A program made the translations under genes and the position numbers. The notes under the pieces were generated by a model. The model searched no databases, was not told the origin of the DNA, and worked only from the letters and a program-made list of their open reading frames with translations. A DNA stretch of 64,000 nucleotides from Acidiphilium iwatense (lineage in GTDB: Bacteria; Pseudomonadota; Alphaproteobacteria; Acetobacterales; Acetobacteraceae), in NCBI RefSeq assembly GCF_021556475.1, contig NZ_JAKGBZ010000016.1, positions 16,115 through 80,114 of the forward strand, given 5' to 3'. This document shows, piece after piece, positions 53,813 through 63,201 of this stretch (position 1 is its first letter; every line of letters begins with the position of its first letter).

Positions 53813-55819
53813 ATGGCTGAGAGTTCGGACATGGTGCAGCGTCTGGCCGCCCTGTCCCGCGCGGCGCGCCAGGAACAGTTTCTGGACGTGATCGCGCGCG
53901 ACGAGGCAGAAGCGCGGCTGCGCCGCCATCTCCATCCGGTTCCGGCAGGCGTGGAAACCGTCGGGCTCGGCGCCGCGCGCGGACGCGTGCTGGCCGAGGA
54001 CGTGCTGGCTCCGGTGGACGTTCCCGGATTCGATCGTGCCAGCGTCGATGGTTTCGCGGTGCGCGCCGCCGATATTGCCGGCGCCACGCCGGAAGCGCCG
54101 GCGGCGCTGCGGCTGAACACCGAGATTCTGACCCCAGGCATCCTGCCGGAACAGGACGTCGCCAAGGGCGTCGCCAGCGTGATCGCGACCGGCGGAATGC
54201 TGCCGCGCGGCGCCGACGCCGTGGTGATGGTCGAAGATACGGAGGTCCGAACCGGCCCGGACGATGCGCCGGTGGTGGAAATCCGCCGCCCCGCCTTTGC
54301 CGGCCGGTCCGTGGCGGCGGCTGGTTCCGACATCGCGCGCGGCGAGACCGTGCTCCGGCAGGGCAGCCTGCTCACCTCCCGCGAGATCGGGATGCTGGCC
54401 GCCGTTGGGCTGGGCGACGTGCCGGTCTGGCGCCGGCCGCGCGTCGCGATCCTGTCCACCGGCGATGAGATCGTCACACCCGGCGCGCCGATCCGCGCGG
54501 GCCAGGTGTATGACAGCAATGCCGCCGTGCTCGCCGCCGCGACCGAGGAACTGGGAGGCGAGCCGGTGCGGTTCGGCATCGTGGCGGACGACGAGGCGGC
54601 GCTGTCGGCCGCGCTCGACCGGGCGCTGGCGGCGTGCGACCTCGTGGTGTTGTCCGGCGGCACCTCGAAAGGCGCTGGCGATCTGGCGCACCGGGCGGTG
54701 GCGCGGCTGACCGATCCCGGCATCATCGTCCACGGCGTGGCGCTGAAGCCGGGCAAGCCGCTCTGCCTCGCGGTGAGCGGCGGCAGGCTGGTGGCGATCC
54801 TGCCGGGTTTCCCGACCTCCGCGATATTCACCTTCCATGCGTTCGTCGCCCCGGTCATCGCCGGGCTGGCCGGCCGCCGCGCGATCCGGCAGGGCCGAGT
54901 TGCCGCCACGCTGCCGTTGCGGATCACCTCGGAGCGCGGACGCACCGAATATGTCATGGTCTCGCTGATGCAGACGCCGGATGGCGGCCTCACGGCCTAT
55001 CCCACGGCGAAGGGCTCCGGCGCCGTCACCAGCTTTGCCCAGGCCGACGGATTTTTCGCGATTCCGGCCGCGACCGAGGCGGTCGCCGCCGGCACGGCGG
55101 TCGAGGTCACCCTGATCGATCAGGACGTGGAGCCGGCGGATTTGATTGTCATCGGCAGCCACTGCGTCGGTCTCGATCTGCTGATCGGATATCTGGAACG
55201 CGAGGGAATCCGGGTGAAGGCGCTCAATGTCGGCTCTTCCGGCGGCCTCGGCGCGGCACGGCGGGGCGAGTGCGATATCGCCGGCATCCATCTGATGGAC
55301 CCGCAAACCGGGCGTTATAACGTTCCGTTCCTGACCGAGGCGCTGACCCTGGTGCCGGGCTATCGGCGTCTGCAGGGCGTGGTGTTCCGCCGGGACGACG
55401 CGCGCTTCGCGCCGTGCCCGACCGCCGAAGCCGCCGTGGCGGCAGCGCTCGCCGATGCATCGTGCCTGATGGTCAACCGCAATGCCGGCAGCGGCACCCG
55501 CATCCTGATCGACCGGCTGCTGGAGGGAAACCATCCGCCCGGCTACGGTTATCAGGCGAAATCCCATAACGGCGCCGCCGTCGCCGTCGTGCAGCGCCGC
55601 GCGGATTGGGGCGTCGCGATCGAGACCGTTGCCCGGCAATACGGGCTGGGGTTTCTACCGCTGCAGGATGAACAATACGATTTCGTCGTTCCGCTTGCCC
55701 GGCGGGAACGCCCGGCGGTACGCCGGTTCATCGCACTTCTGCAGGACCCGGCGACCCGCCGGCAATTGGAGGCGATGGGATTCACCATTTCCGCCGAGGC
55801 AGCCGATGCGGCACAATGA
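53813..55819 (+). CDS. MoeA fused to a C-terminal periplasmic-binding-protein-like (LysR-substrate-type) domain
   Basis: A 668-residue fusion. Residues about 30-420 are a complete MoeA (VDVPGFDRASVDGFAVRAAD, GGMLPRGADAVVMVEDTEV, AILSTGDEIVTPG, LSGGTSKGAGDLAHRAVARL, LPGFPTSAIFTFHAF). Residues about 440-655 form a PBP-like domain (LIVIGSHCVGLDLLIGYLER, NVGSSGGLGAARRGECDIAG, MVNRNAGSGTRILIDRLLEG, FLPLQDEQYDFVVPLARRER) found on its own in some molybdate regulators. The domain may bind an oxyanion or pterin and control insertion. The fusion is known from bacteria and archaea. It overlaps fdhD by 14 bp. The ATG at 53831 is an alternative start. Confidence 0.88.
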   Translation: MAESSDMVQRLAALSRAARQEQFLDVIARDEAEARLRRHLHPVPAGVETVGLGAARGRVLAEDVLAPVDVPGFDRASVDGFAVRAADIAGATPEAPAALRLNTEILTPGILPEQDVAKGVASVIATGGMLPRGADAVVMVEDTEVRTGPDDAPVVEIRRPAFAGRSVAAAGSDIARGETVLRQGSLLTSREIGMLAAVGLGDVPVWRRPRVAILSTGDEIVTPGAPIRAGQVYDSNAAVLAAATEELGGEPVRFGIVADDEAALSAALDRALAACDLVVLSGGTSKGAGDLAHRAVARLTDPGIIVHGVALKPGKPLCLAVSGGRLVAILPGFPTSAIFTFHAFVAPVIAGLAGRRAIRQGRVAATLPLRITSERGRTEYVMVSLMQTPDGGLTAYPTAKGSGAVTSFAQADGFFAIPAATEAVAAGTAVEVTLIDQDVEPADLIVIGSHCVGLDLLIGYLEREGIRVKALNVGSSGGLGAARRGECDIAGIHLMDPQTGRYNVPFLTEALTLVPGYRRLQGVVFRRDDARFAPCPTAEAAVAAALADASCLMVNRNAGSGTRILIDRLLEGNHPPGYGYQAKSHNGAAVAVVQRRADWGVAIETVARQYGLGFLPLQDEQYDFVVPLARRERPAVRRFIALLQDPATRRQLEAMGFTISAEAADAAQ

Positions 55820-56711
55820 CGCGTTCAGGGCCGGGACGCTCGCCTCGCTGGGTGTGCTGCCCAATCCCGACGATCCGCGGCTGACCATGGCGGTCACCGG
55901 CGTCGATCAGACCGGTGCTGCCGTGCAATCCAAGGTGCCGATGGAACGGAAGCTGACGATTTTCCTGAACACCCAGAAGATCGTGACCGCGATGACGATC
56001 GGCGACTACCCCGAGGAGCTTGCCGTCGGCTATTTGCTCAACCAGGGCATGCTGCGGCCGTCCGACACGATCACCGGGATCGGCTATGACGAGGAACTGG
56101 CGGTGATCGCGGTGCGGACCGAGCGGGAAACCGATTACGAGGAGAAACTGAGCAAAAGGACCCAGACCTCCGGCTGCGGCCAGGGCGCGTCGTTCGGCGA
56201 CGTGCTGGACGTGATCGCGGGCGTAACCTTGCCTGAAGCCGAATTGCGGACCTCGTGGCTCTATCATCTGACCAACCGGATCAACACGATTCCGTCGCTT
56301 TATCTCGAAGCGGGCGCGATCCACGGCGCGGTGCTGTGCCGGCGCGGCGAACCGCTCGTCTATATGGAGGATGTCGGAAGGCATAACGCGGTGGACAAGA
56401 TCGCCGGCTATATGCATCGCCACCGGATCGACGGCGCCGACAAGATATTCTTCACGACCGGCCGGCTGACTTCGGAAATGGTGATCAAGACGGTGCGCAT
56501 GGGGATTCCGATCCTGATTTCGCGATCGGGCTTCACCGCCTGGGGCGTGGAGCTGGCGCGTCAGGCCGGACTGACCCTGATCGGCCGGGCGCGCGGCAAG
56601 CGGTTTCTCGCTTTGTCCGGCGCCGAGCGGATCGTGTTCGACCAGGATCTCGCCTATGTCGCGGAAGAGAGCGCGAAGCTTCGCCGCAAGGGTGCCGCCG
56701 ATGACGAATGA
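55806..56711 (+). CDS. fdhD: Formate dehydrogenase accessory sulfurtransferase FdhD
   Basis: A 301-residue FdhD, which transfers sulfur to bis-MGD so that formate dehydrogenase becomes active. It shows VPMERKLTIFLNTQKIVTAM, GDYPEELAVGYLLNQGML, VYMEDVGRHNAVDKIAGYMH and FFTTGRLTSEMVIKTVRMGI, all family hallmarks. The sulfur-relay loop reads TSGCGQGASFG: one Cys where E. coli FdhD has a CxxC pair. It overlaps the MoeA-PBP gene and mobA, tying the second cofactor cluster to the formate dehydrogenase at 13965-18478. Confidence 0.95.
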   Translation: MRHNDAFRAGTLASLGVLPNPDDPRLTMAVTGVDQTGAAVQSKVPMERKLTIFLNTQKIVTAMTIGDYPEELAVGYLLNQGMLRPSDTITGIGYDEELAVIAVRTERETDYEEKLSKRTQTSGCGQGASFGDVLDVIAGVTLPEAELRTSWLYHLTNRINTIPSLYLEAGAIHGAVLCRRGEPLVYMEDVGRHNAVDKIAGYMHRHRIDGADKIFFTTGRLTSEMVIKTVRMGIPILISRSGFTAWGVELARQAGLTLIGRARGKRFLALSGAERIVFDQDLAYVAEESAKLRRKGAADDE

Positions 56712-57333
56712 CAAAACCGCGATCGTGGGAGCGATCCTGGCCGGCGGCCTGGCGCGGCGGATGGGAGGTGTGCACAAGGCGCTGCAAAACGTGGGGGGCG
56801 AGATCGTGCTTTCCCGCCTGATCGCCCGGCTGCGGCCGCAGGTGGCAGCGCTGGTGCTGAACGTGAACGCCGATCCCGCGCCGTTCGCGGGTTTCGGCAT
56901 GCCCATCGTGGCGGACGATCTGCCCGGCCATCCGGGGCCGCTCGCCGGCGTTCTGGCCGCGCTCGATTGGGCGGCGCGCGGGCTGCGCGGCGCGCGCTGG
57001 GTGGTCACCGTCCCCGGCGATGCGCCCTTCATTCCTAGCGATCTCGTCGCGCGCCTGTATGACGGGGTGCAGCGTCAGGGAGCGGAGCTGGCGTGCGCCG
57101 CTTCCGCCGGGCGGACCCATCCGGTGATCGGGCTGTGGCCGGTCGCTCTGCGCTTCGATCTGCGCCGCGCTTTGGTGGACGAGGATATCCGCAGGATCGA
57201 CCGCTTCACCGGCCGCTACGCGATCGCCGCGATCGAATGGTCCGCCGATCCGGTCGATCCGTTTTTCAACGTCAACACCCCGGACGATCTCGCCGAAGCC
57301 GACCGGCTGGCCGCCGGCGGGCATTTATCGTAA
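56701..57333 (+). CDS. mobA: Molybdenum cofactor guanylyltransferase MobA
   Basis: A 210-residue enzyme linking GMP to molybdopterin to give the MGD form used by FdsA. N-terminal nucleotide loop GAILAGGLARRMGGVHKAL, then VADDLPGHPGPLAGVLAALD, VVTVPGDAPFIPSDLVARL and the C-terminal FFNVNTPDDLAEADRLA. The ATG at 56701 overlaps the fdhD stop. Its adaptor mobB lies 38 kb away beside the fds genes. A bidirectional stem-loop follows. Confidence 0.95.
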   Translation: MTNDKTAIVGAILAGGLARRMGGVHKALQNVGGEIVLSRLIARLRPQVAALVLNVNADPAPFAGFGMPIVADDLPGHPGPLAGVLAALDWAARGLRGARWVVTVPGDAPFIPSDLVARLYDGVQRQGAELACAASAGRTHPVIGLWPVALRFDLRRALVDEDIRRIDRFTGRYAIAAIEWSADPVDPFFNVNTPDDLAEADRLAAGGHLS

Positions 57334-57344
57334 GGAAAAGAAAA

Positions 57345-57375
57345 GGAGCGTGACGGGCGCAAGACCGTCACGCTC
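57345..57375. terminator. Stem-loop between mobA and the RND efflux operon
   Basis: gagcgtgacgg (57346-57356) pairs perfectly with ccgtcacgctc (57365-57375) around an 8-base loop. On the minus strand the stem is followed by ccttttcttttcctt, a T-rich tract, so it is a good intrinsic terminator for the efflux operon ending at 57432. For mobA on the plus strand the tract is absent, but the stem may still help. Confidence 0.75.
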
Positions 57376-57431
57376 AGGATCCGCCGGCCGCCAACCCGAA
57401 CGCGCGGCCATGCGGGGGGGAGGAGTTGTCG

Positions 57432-60400
57432 CTACACTGCGTTCGGGGTCACGGTGTCACCATGTTTGCGGATGGTGAAATTGATCACAACGGGCATCGC
57501 GAGCAGCACCATCGGCAACTGCACGATGATTCCCGCGATGATCGCGACCGCCAGGGGCTGCTGCATCTGATCGCCGGCGCCGCTGATCGCCGCCCCGAGC
57601 GGCAGCAGGGCGAGAATCATTGCGAGCACGCTCATCAGGATCGGCCTGAGCCGGTTAAGTGCGGCGTCATACAGCGCCTGGCGCGGCGGCATGATCCTGG
57701 ACAGCTCCTGATATTCCGAGACGTAGAAGATCGCCATTTCGGTACCGATACCCAGGATCATCACCATGCCCATCAGCGCGGTGATGTTCAGCTCGATTCC
57801 GGTCAGCCATAGCCCGACGAACACCGCGCTGGTGGAGATCACCGACGTGCAGATGATGATGATCGGCAGCAGTATCCGCTCGTAGAGGAACAGCAGCAGC
57901 ACGATTTCAGCGATCAGGGCGGCGATGAAGACCGCGACCATGCCGCGGAAGGCGATCTGCTGCTGCTTGTAAAGGCCGCCCATCGTGTAGGTGACGCCCG
58001 GCGGCAGAAGGCCAGGCTTGGCAAGCACTTTCTGGATCGCGGCAGCCGTGCTGCCAAGATCGCGCCCCGAGATCTCGGCCGTCACCTCGACGATTTGCGC
58101 CAGGTTCTTCCGCGTGATTTCCGGCTGGCCGGCGACGAAGTCGACCTTCGCGACCATGTTCAGGGGAAACACATACCCGTTCGGTGCCCGAATCGGCAGG
58201 TTTTGCAACTGGCGCCGGCGCATCGCCGCTTCCTGCGGCGGGTCGATCCACAGCCGCACGCCGACATCTCCCAGAGTGCCGATAAATTTGGTCGCCACGA
58301 TACCATGGAGATAGGCATTGACCTGAGTTTGGACTTCCTGCGTCGTCATTCCCTCCATCGTCGCCGCGGCTTTGTCGACGTGGATTTCCAGCGCGTCGCC
58401 CGCCGGCACCACGCCGTTATTGACCGAGGAGGGATCGACACCGCGCACCTTGGAAATCGCATCAGCGACGTTCTGCGCGACATTGTCGAGAATTGCCGGA
58501 TTCTTGGCGCTCACATCGACCACGACCGGCTCGGGCCGGCCGACCATATCGCCGATATTGTCAGTCAGTAACTGGTCCGAACCGAAATCGATTCCCGGAA
58601 CATCCCTGGTTACTTTGTTATCGATCTGGTCCATGACTTTCCAGATGTTCGGCCGTTTGTCGGGGTTGATCAGGCGAACATAGATATCTCCCTGGTTCGG
58701 CTCGTTCAAATCGCCGCCGAGCCCCGCGCCGGTGCGTCGGGAATATGCCGCGACATAAGGATTCGAGCGGATGATATCCTCGACCTGGTGCAATTCGCGA
58801 TTGCTTTCATTGAGCGACGTACCGGGATTGGTCTGGTAGTTGAACACGAAGCCGCCTTCATCCATCTTCGGCAGAAAGCCGGAGCCGGTATGTTGCATCC
58901 CGATATAGCCAACCCCCAGCAGGATCACCACGCCGATCCCGACATAGATGGGCCGGCGCAGCACCGCATCGAGTGCGCGTCCATGGGTTCTTTTGAACCA
59001 GTCCGGCTTGTCATGGCTCGGGTCGTGCCATTTCTGAAAATCGATCACCGTTCTGGCGAGAATCGGCACGACGAACGCGGTCAGCAGATAGGAAATGATC
59101 AGCGCCAGGGCCATGGTCAGCGAAAGGTAGCGGAAGAACGCCCCGGTGACGCCGGACAGAAAAGCAAGCGGTATGAAAATGACGATGGTGGCGAGGCTTG
59201 AACCGGTCAGCGGCCGGAGGAATTCTTTGGTCGCGAGCAGAACGGCACTTTGCGGGTTGGTGAGGCCGGGCGTGCCGGCGCGCCGAGCGATCTGCTCGAT
59301 CATCACGATCACGTCGTCGATCAGCAGCCCGATCGACGCGGCCAATCCGCCCAGCGTCATCATATTGAACGACATGCCGAGCACATAGAGCAACAGCGAT
59401 GTGATCAGCACCGCCATCGGCACGACCACCATTGCAACCGATGTGGCCCGCCAGTTGCGCAGAAAGAACAGAACCACGAGGCCGGCCAGGAACAGACCGA
59501 TGACGATCCCTTCTTCCACCGCAGCCACCGAGGACCGGACGAGTTGGGTCTGATCATACCATTTGACCAGGTGGATCGATTTCGGCTGCGCCGCCATGAA
59601 CTGCTTTAATTTCTTCTTCACCTTGTTCTGAAGCGCCACCATGTCCGCGGACGATTGCTGATAGACATTGATCTCCACCGAAGGCAGCCCTTGATCTCTG
59701 ACCAGGTACCAACGTGGTACTACGCCCTTGCTGATCGTTGCGATATCGGCGAGCCGGATAATCCCATGCTGTGCGGTTCGCAGGGTTATGTCGCGAATCG
59801 ATTTGGCGCCAGTCAGGCCATTTTTCGCGAACATCAGATAGAGCAGGTCATTGTCCTGCAGATGGCCAACCCCCTCAAGAACGTTCGATTGCTTGACCGC
59901 GTTCTCTACATCCGCAAGCGTCAATCCAAACGCCCTGAGCTTGGCCGGATTGAGCACGGCCTCGATCTCGCGTTGCCTCCCGCCCAAAGTTCCCACACGC
60001 GCGACGCCTGGAATTCCCATCAACATCGGCGCTATCTGGAATTTGGCCATCCGCAGCAGATCGACCTGCGACACCGTCTTCGACGTCAGCGAATAGGACG
60101 AAAACGGCATGATCACGTTCGGCAGCATCTGGATCACGTTGTAGGTCGTGCCGGGCGGCAATTCTGGAAGAATCTGGGAAAGCGCCGCCTGCACGCCGAG
60201 ATAGGCGAAATGCATGTTGGTGCCCCAGGGAAAATCGACGAACAATTCGGTCGATCCGCGCGACGTGGTGGACTCTACGTCCAGCGCGTGGGGAACCCGG
60301 CGCACCATCCGCTCGATCGGCGCCGTGACGTCATACAATTGCTGTTGCGCCGGGCGAGTGCCGGAATCCACCTCGATGCGAATCCGCGGAAAACTGATCA

Positions 60401-60515
60401 CCGGATACACGCCGTACGGCATTTTCGATATTGAAAATACCCCGGCCAGGGCGAGTGCTGCCGCAATCAGTATGAGGGACCGGCGATGATGCTCCACCCA
60501 GCTGACGAAATTCAT
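57432..60515 (-). CDS. RND efflux transporter permease
   Basis: A 1027-residue inner-membrane RND pump with the twelve-helix, two-loop layout: TM1 SLILIAAALALAGVFSISKM, the large periplasmic loops, TM4 GGLAASIGLLIDDVIVMIEQ and TM10 LMGMVMILGIGTEMAIFYVS. The Asp-Asp pair in TM4 resembles drug/hydrophobe pumps (HAE), while TM10 lacks the HAE Lys and carries GTEMAIFYVSEY; it is not a clear metal (CzcA/CusA) type either. Substrate unknown. It is encoded with a periplasmic adaptor and outer-membrane channel, overlapping the adaptor stop. Confidence 0.93.
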   Translation of the reverse strand: MNFVSWVEHHRRSLILIAAALALAGVFSISKMPYGVYPVISFPRIRIEVDSGTRPAQQQLYDVTAPIERMVRRVPHALDVESTTSRGSTELFVDFPWGTNMHFAYLGVQAALSQILPELPPGTTYNVIQMLPNVIMPFSSYSLTSKTVSQVDLLRMAKFQIAPMLMGIPGVARVGTLGGRQREIEAVLNPAKLRAFGLTLADVENAVKQSNVLEGVGHLQDNDLLYLMFAKNGLTGAKSIRDITLRTAQHGIIRLADIATISKGVVPRWYLVRDQGLPSVEINVYQQSSADMVALQNKVKKKLKQFMAAQPKSIHLVKWYDQTQLVRSSVAAVEEGIVIGLFLAGLVVLFFLRNWRATSVAMVVVPMAVLITSLLLYVLGMSFNMMTLGGLAASIGLLIDDVIVMIEQIARRAGTPGLTNPQSAVLLATKEFLRPLTGSSLATIVIFIPLAFLSGVTGAFFRYLSLTMALALIISYLLTAFVVPILARTVIDFQKWHDPSHDKPDWFKRTHGRALDAVLRRPIYVGIGVVILLGVGYIGMQHTGSGFLPKMDEGGFVFNYQTNPGTSLNESNRELHQVEDIIRSNPYVAAYSRRTGAGLGGDLNEPNQGDIYVRLINPDKRPNIWKVMDQIDNKVTRDVPGIDFGSDQLLTDNIGDMVGRPEPVVVDVSAKNPAILDNVAQNVADAISKVRGVDPSSVNNGVVPAGDALEIHVDKAAATMEGMTTQEVQTQVNAYLHGIVATKFIGTLGDVGVRLWIDPPQEAAMRRRQLQNLPIRAPNGYVFPLNMVAKVDFVAGQPEITRKNLAQIVEVTAEISGRDLGSTAAAIQKVLAKPGLLPPGVTYTMGGLYKQQQIAFRGMVAVFIAALIAEIVLLLFLYERILLPIIIICTSVISTSAVFVGLWLTGIELNITALMGMVMILGIGTEMAIFYVSEYQELSRIMPPRQALYDAALNRLRPILMSVLAMILALLPLGAAISGAGDQMQQPLAVAIIAGIIVQLPMVLLAMPVVINFTIRKHGDTVTPNAV

Positions 60516-61558
60516 TGGCTGGCCTTCCCTTTCGGATCGGCGAGCCGGATTTTCATGCCGTTATCCAGTTGGTAGTTGCCCGCGAGAACGACGGGGGCGC
60601 CGGGCTCGAGCGCGCCGTTGATCACGTCCTTGTCGTCGTCCGACACCAGAACGTGAACCACCACCTTCTTCGCCGTCATGCCGTGCGCCTGAACGATGTA
60701 GGTATTGCCGGTATCGTTCACCAGAATCGCCCGGTGCGGTACGACATAGCCGTTGATATGCCCGACCGTGATGTTTGCCTGAAACATCTCGCCGAGCAGC
60801 GTCTTGCCGGCCGGCACGCTGATATCGACCGGCACCAGCCCATTGATCGATTCGACGAGCGAACCATGGAACAGGACGGTTCCGGCCAGCGACGCGCCGC
60901 CGCCGATCGGCGTCAGCTTCACCGGATCTTTTACATGGATCTCCCGTGCCTCGTTCGGAACCACGCCCGCCTTGAGCACCAGCCCGTTCGGCTGCGCGAG
61001 CTGGACCAGCCCTGCCCCCTCGGAGACGATCGCACCCGGCGTCGTGTCGATCACCGTGACGATCGCCGGGAACGGCGCGCGCAGCGTATGCGGCCCTTGG
61101 GCACCCTGCGCCTGCAGCGCGTCGAGCGCCGCCTCTGCATCCGCCTGGCTCTTTTCCGCCTGGAACAATTGCTGATCGGTGGCGAGATGGCTGCCCACCA
61201 TCGAGCGGGTGCGGCTCACCAGATCGGTGGCGACGCGCAGTGCCGATTTCGCCTGCGCATAGGCTGAAACGCTCGCCGGGCTCGGCACCAGCCGGACCAG
61301 CGGCGCACCCTTGGCGACCAGCGCGCCGCGCCGGACATAGACATTGGTGACCGCCGCCTGCAGCGGCGCCATCAGCGTCTGCCGCGCGGACGACGCGGGG
61401 CCGACACTGCCATAGACGGTGAGAACGCGCGGCAGGCTGCCATGGGTCAGCGGCGTCAGCTTCACGAGAACACTGGGGCCGTTCGTGGTTCCTGCCGCCG
61501 CGAGTGCCGGCGCGGCGATCATGCCCGCGAAAATCGCAAAGGCGGCGAGAGTCTTCAT
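60512..61558 (-). CDS. RND efflux periplasmic adaptor (HlyD/membrane-fusion family)
   Basis: A 348-residue adaptor with a Sec signal peptide (AFAIFAGMIAAPALAAAG). Features: the lipoyl half-motif APLQAAVTNVYVRRGALVAK, GAPLVRLVPS, a coiled-coil hairpin (residues about 95-145), the second half-motif LRAPFPAIVTVIDTTPGAIV, and beta-barrel/membrane-proximal segments (VVPHRAILVNDTGNTYIVQA, LAGNYQLDNGMKI). It joins the RND pump to the outer-membrane channel. Its ends overlap both neighbours as ATGA, so the three genes are one coupled unit. Confidence 0.9.
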   Translation of the reverse strand: MKTLAAFAIFAGMIAAPALAAAGTTNGPSVLVKLTPLTHGSLPRVLTVYGSVGPASSARQTLMAPLQAAVTNVYVRRGALVAKGAPLVRLVPSPASVSAYAQAKSALRVATDLVSRTRSMVGSHLATDQQLFQAEKSQADAEAALDALQAQGAQGPHTLRAPFPAIVTVIDTTPGAIVSEGAGLVQLAQPNGLVLKAGVVPNEAREIHVKDPVKLTPIGGGASLAGTVLFHGSLVESINGLVPVDISVPAGKTLLGEMFQANITVGHINGYVVPHRAILVNDTGNTYIVQAHGMTAKKVVVHVLVSDDDKDVINGALEPGAPVVLAGNYQLDNGMKIRLADPKGKASQ

Positions 61559-62928
61559 GAATGGATCACCCCGGTATGGTTGACGAGTCTTGTCCGCGGA
61601 AGGCCGACCCCGAGTTCGATGCCGAGCGCGAGCTGGTCGGTGTCGAGCCGGGTCTGGTAGGCGATCACGTCGAGTTCGCGCTTCAGCGCCGTCGTCTGGT
61701 AATCGACCAGCGCACGCTGATCGAGATTGCCCTGGGCGTAAGCATTCTCCGCGTTGCGCGACAAACGCCGCGCGGTCGCGGCGGCATCGCGCGCCTGGAC
61801 CAGATCGGCCGCGAGAACCGCGATCCGCGTGCTGAGCCCATGGACCATGCCGTCGGCATGATCGAGCGCCGCCTGATATTGCGCGTGGAGCACCTCGCGC
61901 GTCGCCTTTGCCGACGCGATGCCGCCCTGATTGCGGTTGAAGATCGGCAGCTCCATGGTCAGGGTCGGACCGACCGACAGAACGTTCGACGTATCCGTGC
62001 CGCCGGATGGGCCCAGCGCCAGCGGCGGGAACTGGGCGAGAATCGCCGCGCGCAACTGTTCTTCCGAGGTTCTGTAACCAAGCCGCAGCGCCACCAGGTC
62101 CGGCCGCCGCTCGGGCAGCGTGGTCAGCAGCTTCGTCAGATCGGCCGGCGGCGGCGTGAGTTCGGGGCGGCTGATCGCGAACCGGACGGAGGGTTCAAGG
62201 CCGAGCAGCGCATCGAGCTGCTGCCAGACCTTCAATCGGGTCAGGCGCGCGGATGCGAGAGCGGTTTCGGCCCCCGCGTTCGCCGCGATCAGCGGCGCCT
62301 CGGCGGTCAGATCGAGATTGCCGAGCGCGGTCGCCTGGCGCACCTGCGCGAGTTCGGTGGACAGCAGGGACAGTTCGCGCTTGAGGTAGCGGATTTCCGC
62401 ATTGTCGCCATGGATATCGAGCGCCAGCAGTCGCGCCTGCTGGGCGACCTGCCATTCCTGCCACAGCAGCGACGCGTTGACCGAACCGAGCGAGGCGCGC
62501 GCCGCCGCGACGCGCGCCCGATAGGTGATGAGCGACGTGATATCCTGCGAGAGCGATGCGGCGTAGGACGGCGTCGAGCCCGGCCCGCTGATCAGCGCCG
62601 CGAAACCAAGGCCGAGCGACGGATTGGGCAGGATCGAGGCACTGAGCAAAGCCGCCTTGGCGAGGCCGAGCTGTCCGCGCTGCTCGGCAAGATCGGGGTC
62701 GTTGAGGATCGCGAGCAGGCCGATCTGGTCGATCGAGAAGGATTGCGTCGGGGCGAGCGTGATCGGCGGGTCCTTCGCCGTCATCGCCGGAATGGTCCGG
62801 TTGAGTGAAGCGACACTCGAAACCAGGTTCGGCCGGTTCGCCAGGGGCTTGGCCCGATAGGTCGCGCAGCCGGCGAGCGCGAGGGCGGCCAGCAGCATCC
62901 CGCCCCGATGGCAAAAACGCCTCCTCAT
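61555..62928 (-). CDS. TolC-family outer-membrane channel lipoprotein of the RND system
   Basis: About 457 residues. The N-terminus is a lipoprotein signal with lipobox LALAGC (acylated Cys near 20). Two OEP repeats follow: LGLAKAALLSASILPNPSLG, GLGFAALISGP, and the second with TLTMELPIFNRNQGGIASAK and LVDYQTTALKRELDVIAYQT. It forms the exit duct of the pump. The ATG at 62928 is taken as start; a GTG three codons upstream (62937) is possible. It is the first gene of the efflux operon; the 264-bp region upstream (62938-63201) holds no gene and should contain the promoter. Confidence 0.9.
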   Translation of the reverse strand: MRRRFCHRGGMLLAALALAGCATYRAKPLANRPNLVSSVASLNRTIPAMTAKDPPITLAPTQSFSIDQIGLLAILNDPDLAEQRGQLGLAKAALLSASILPNPSLGLGFAALISGPGSTPSYAASLSQDITSLITYRARVAAARASLGSVNASLLWQEWQVAQQARLLALDIHGDNAEIRYLKRELSLLSTELAQVRQATALGNLDLTAEAPLIAANAGAETALASARLTRLKVWQQLDALLGLEPSVRFAISRPELTPPPADLTKLLTTLPERRPDLVALRLGYRTSEEQLRAAILAQFPPLALGPSGGTDTSNVLSVGPTLTMELPIFNRNQGGIASAKATREVLHAQYQAALDHADGMVHGLSTRIAVLAADLVQARDAAATARRLSRNAENAYAQGNLDQRALVDYQTTALKRELDVIAYQTRLDTDQLALGIELGVGLPRTRLVNHTGVIHS

Positions 62929-63201
62929 GGTCAGCACCGCGCCGGAAGGGCCGGATGGAACGCGCTGTGAGATTTTTCGCCGCGGCGCGCGGCAGCATGT
63001 GCCAGCGGCTCAGCCGATATCATCGCGGCCGATACCGATGCCGCGAACCGAGTTGCACCCCATGATCCAGCCCAAGTCGCCATCGTTCAAATGACCCCGT
63101 TCAGAAACCGCCACATACCGCCACCAAAATAGTCTTTCGTGCCCCGTCATCGGCCGGCGCCATGCGTAGTCGCGCCGCCGGCCGATAACATCCGAGATAG
63201 C

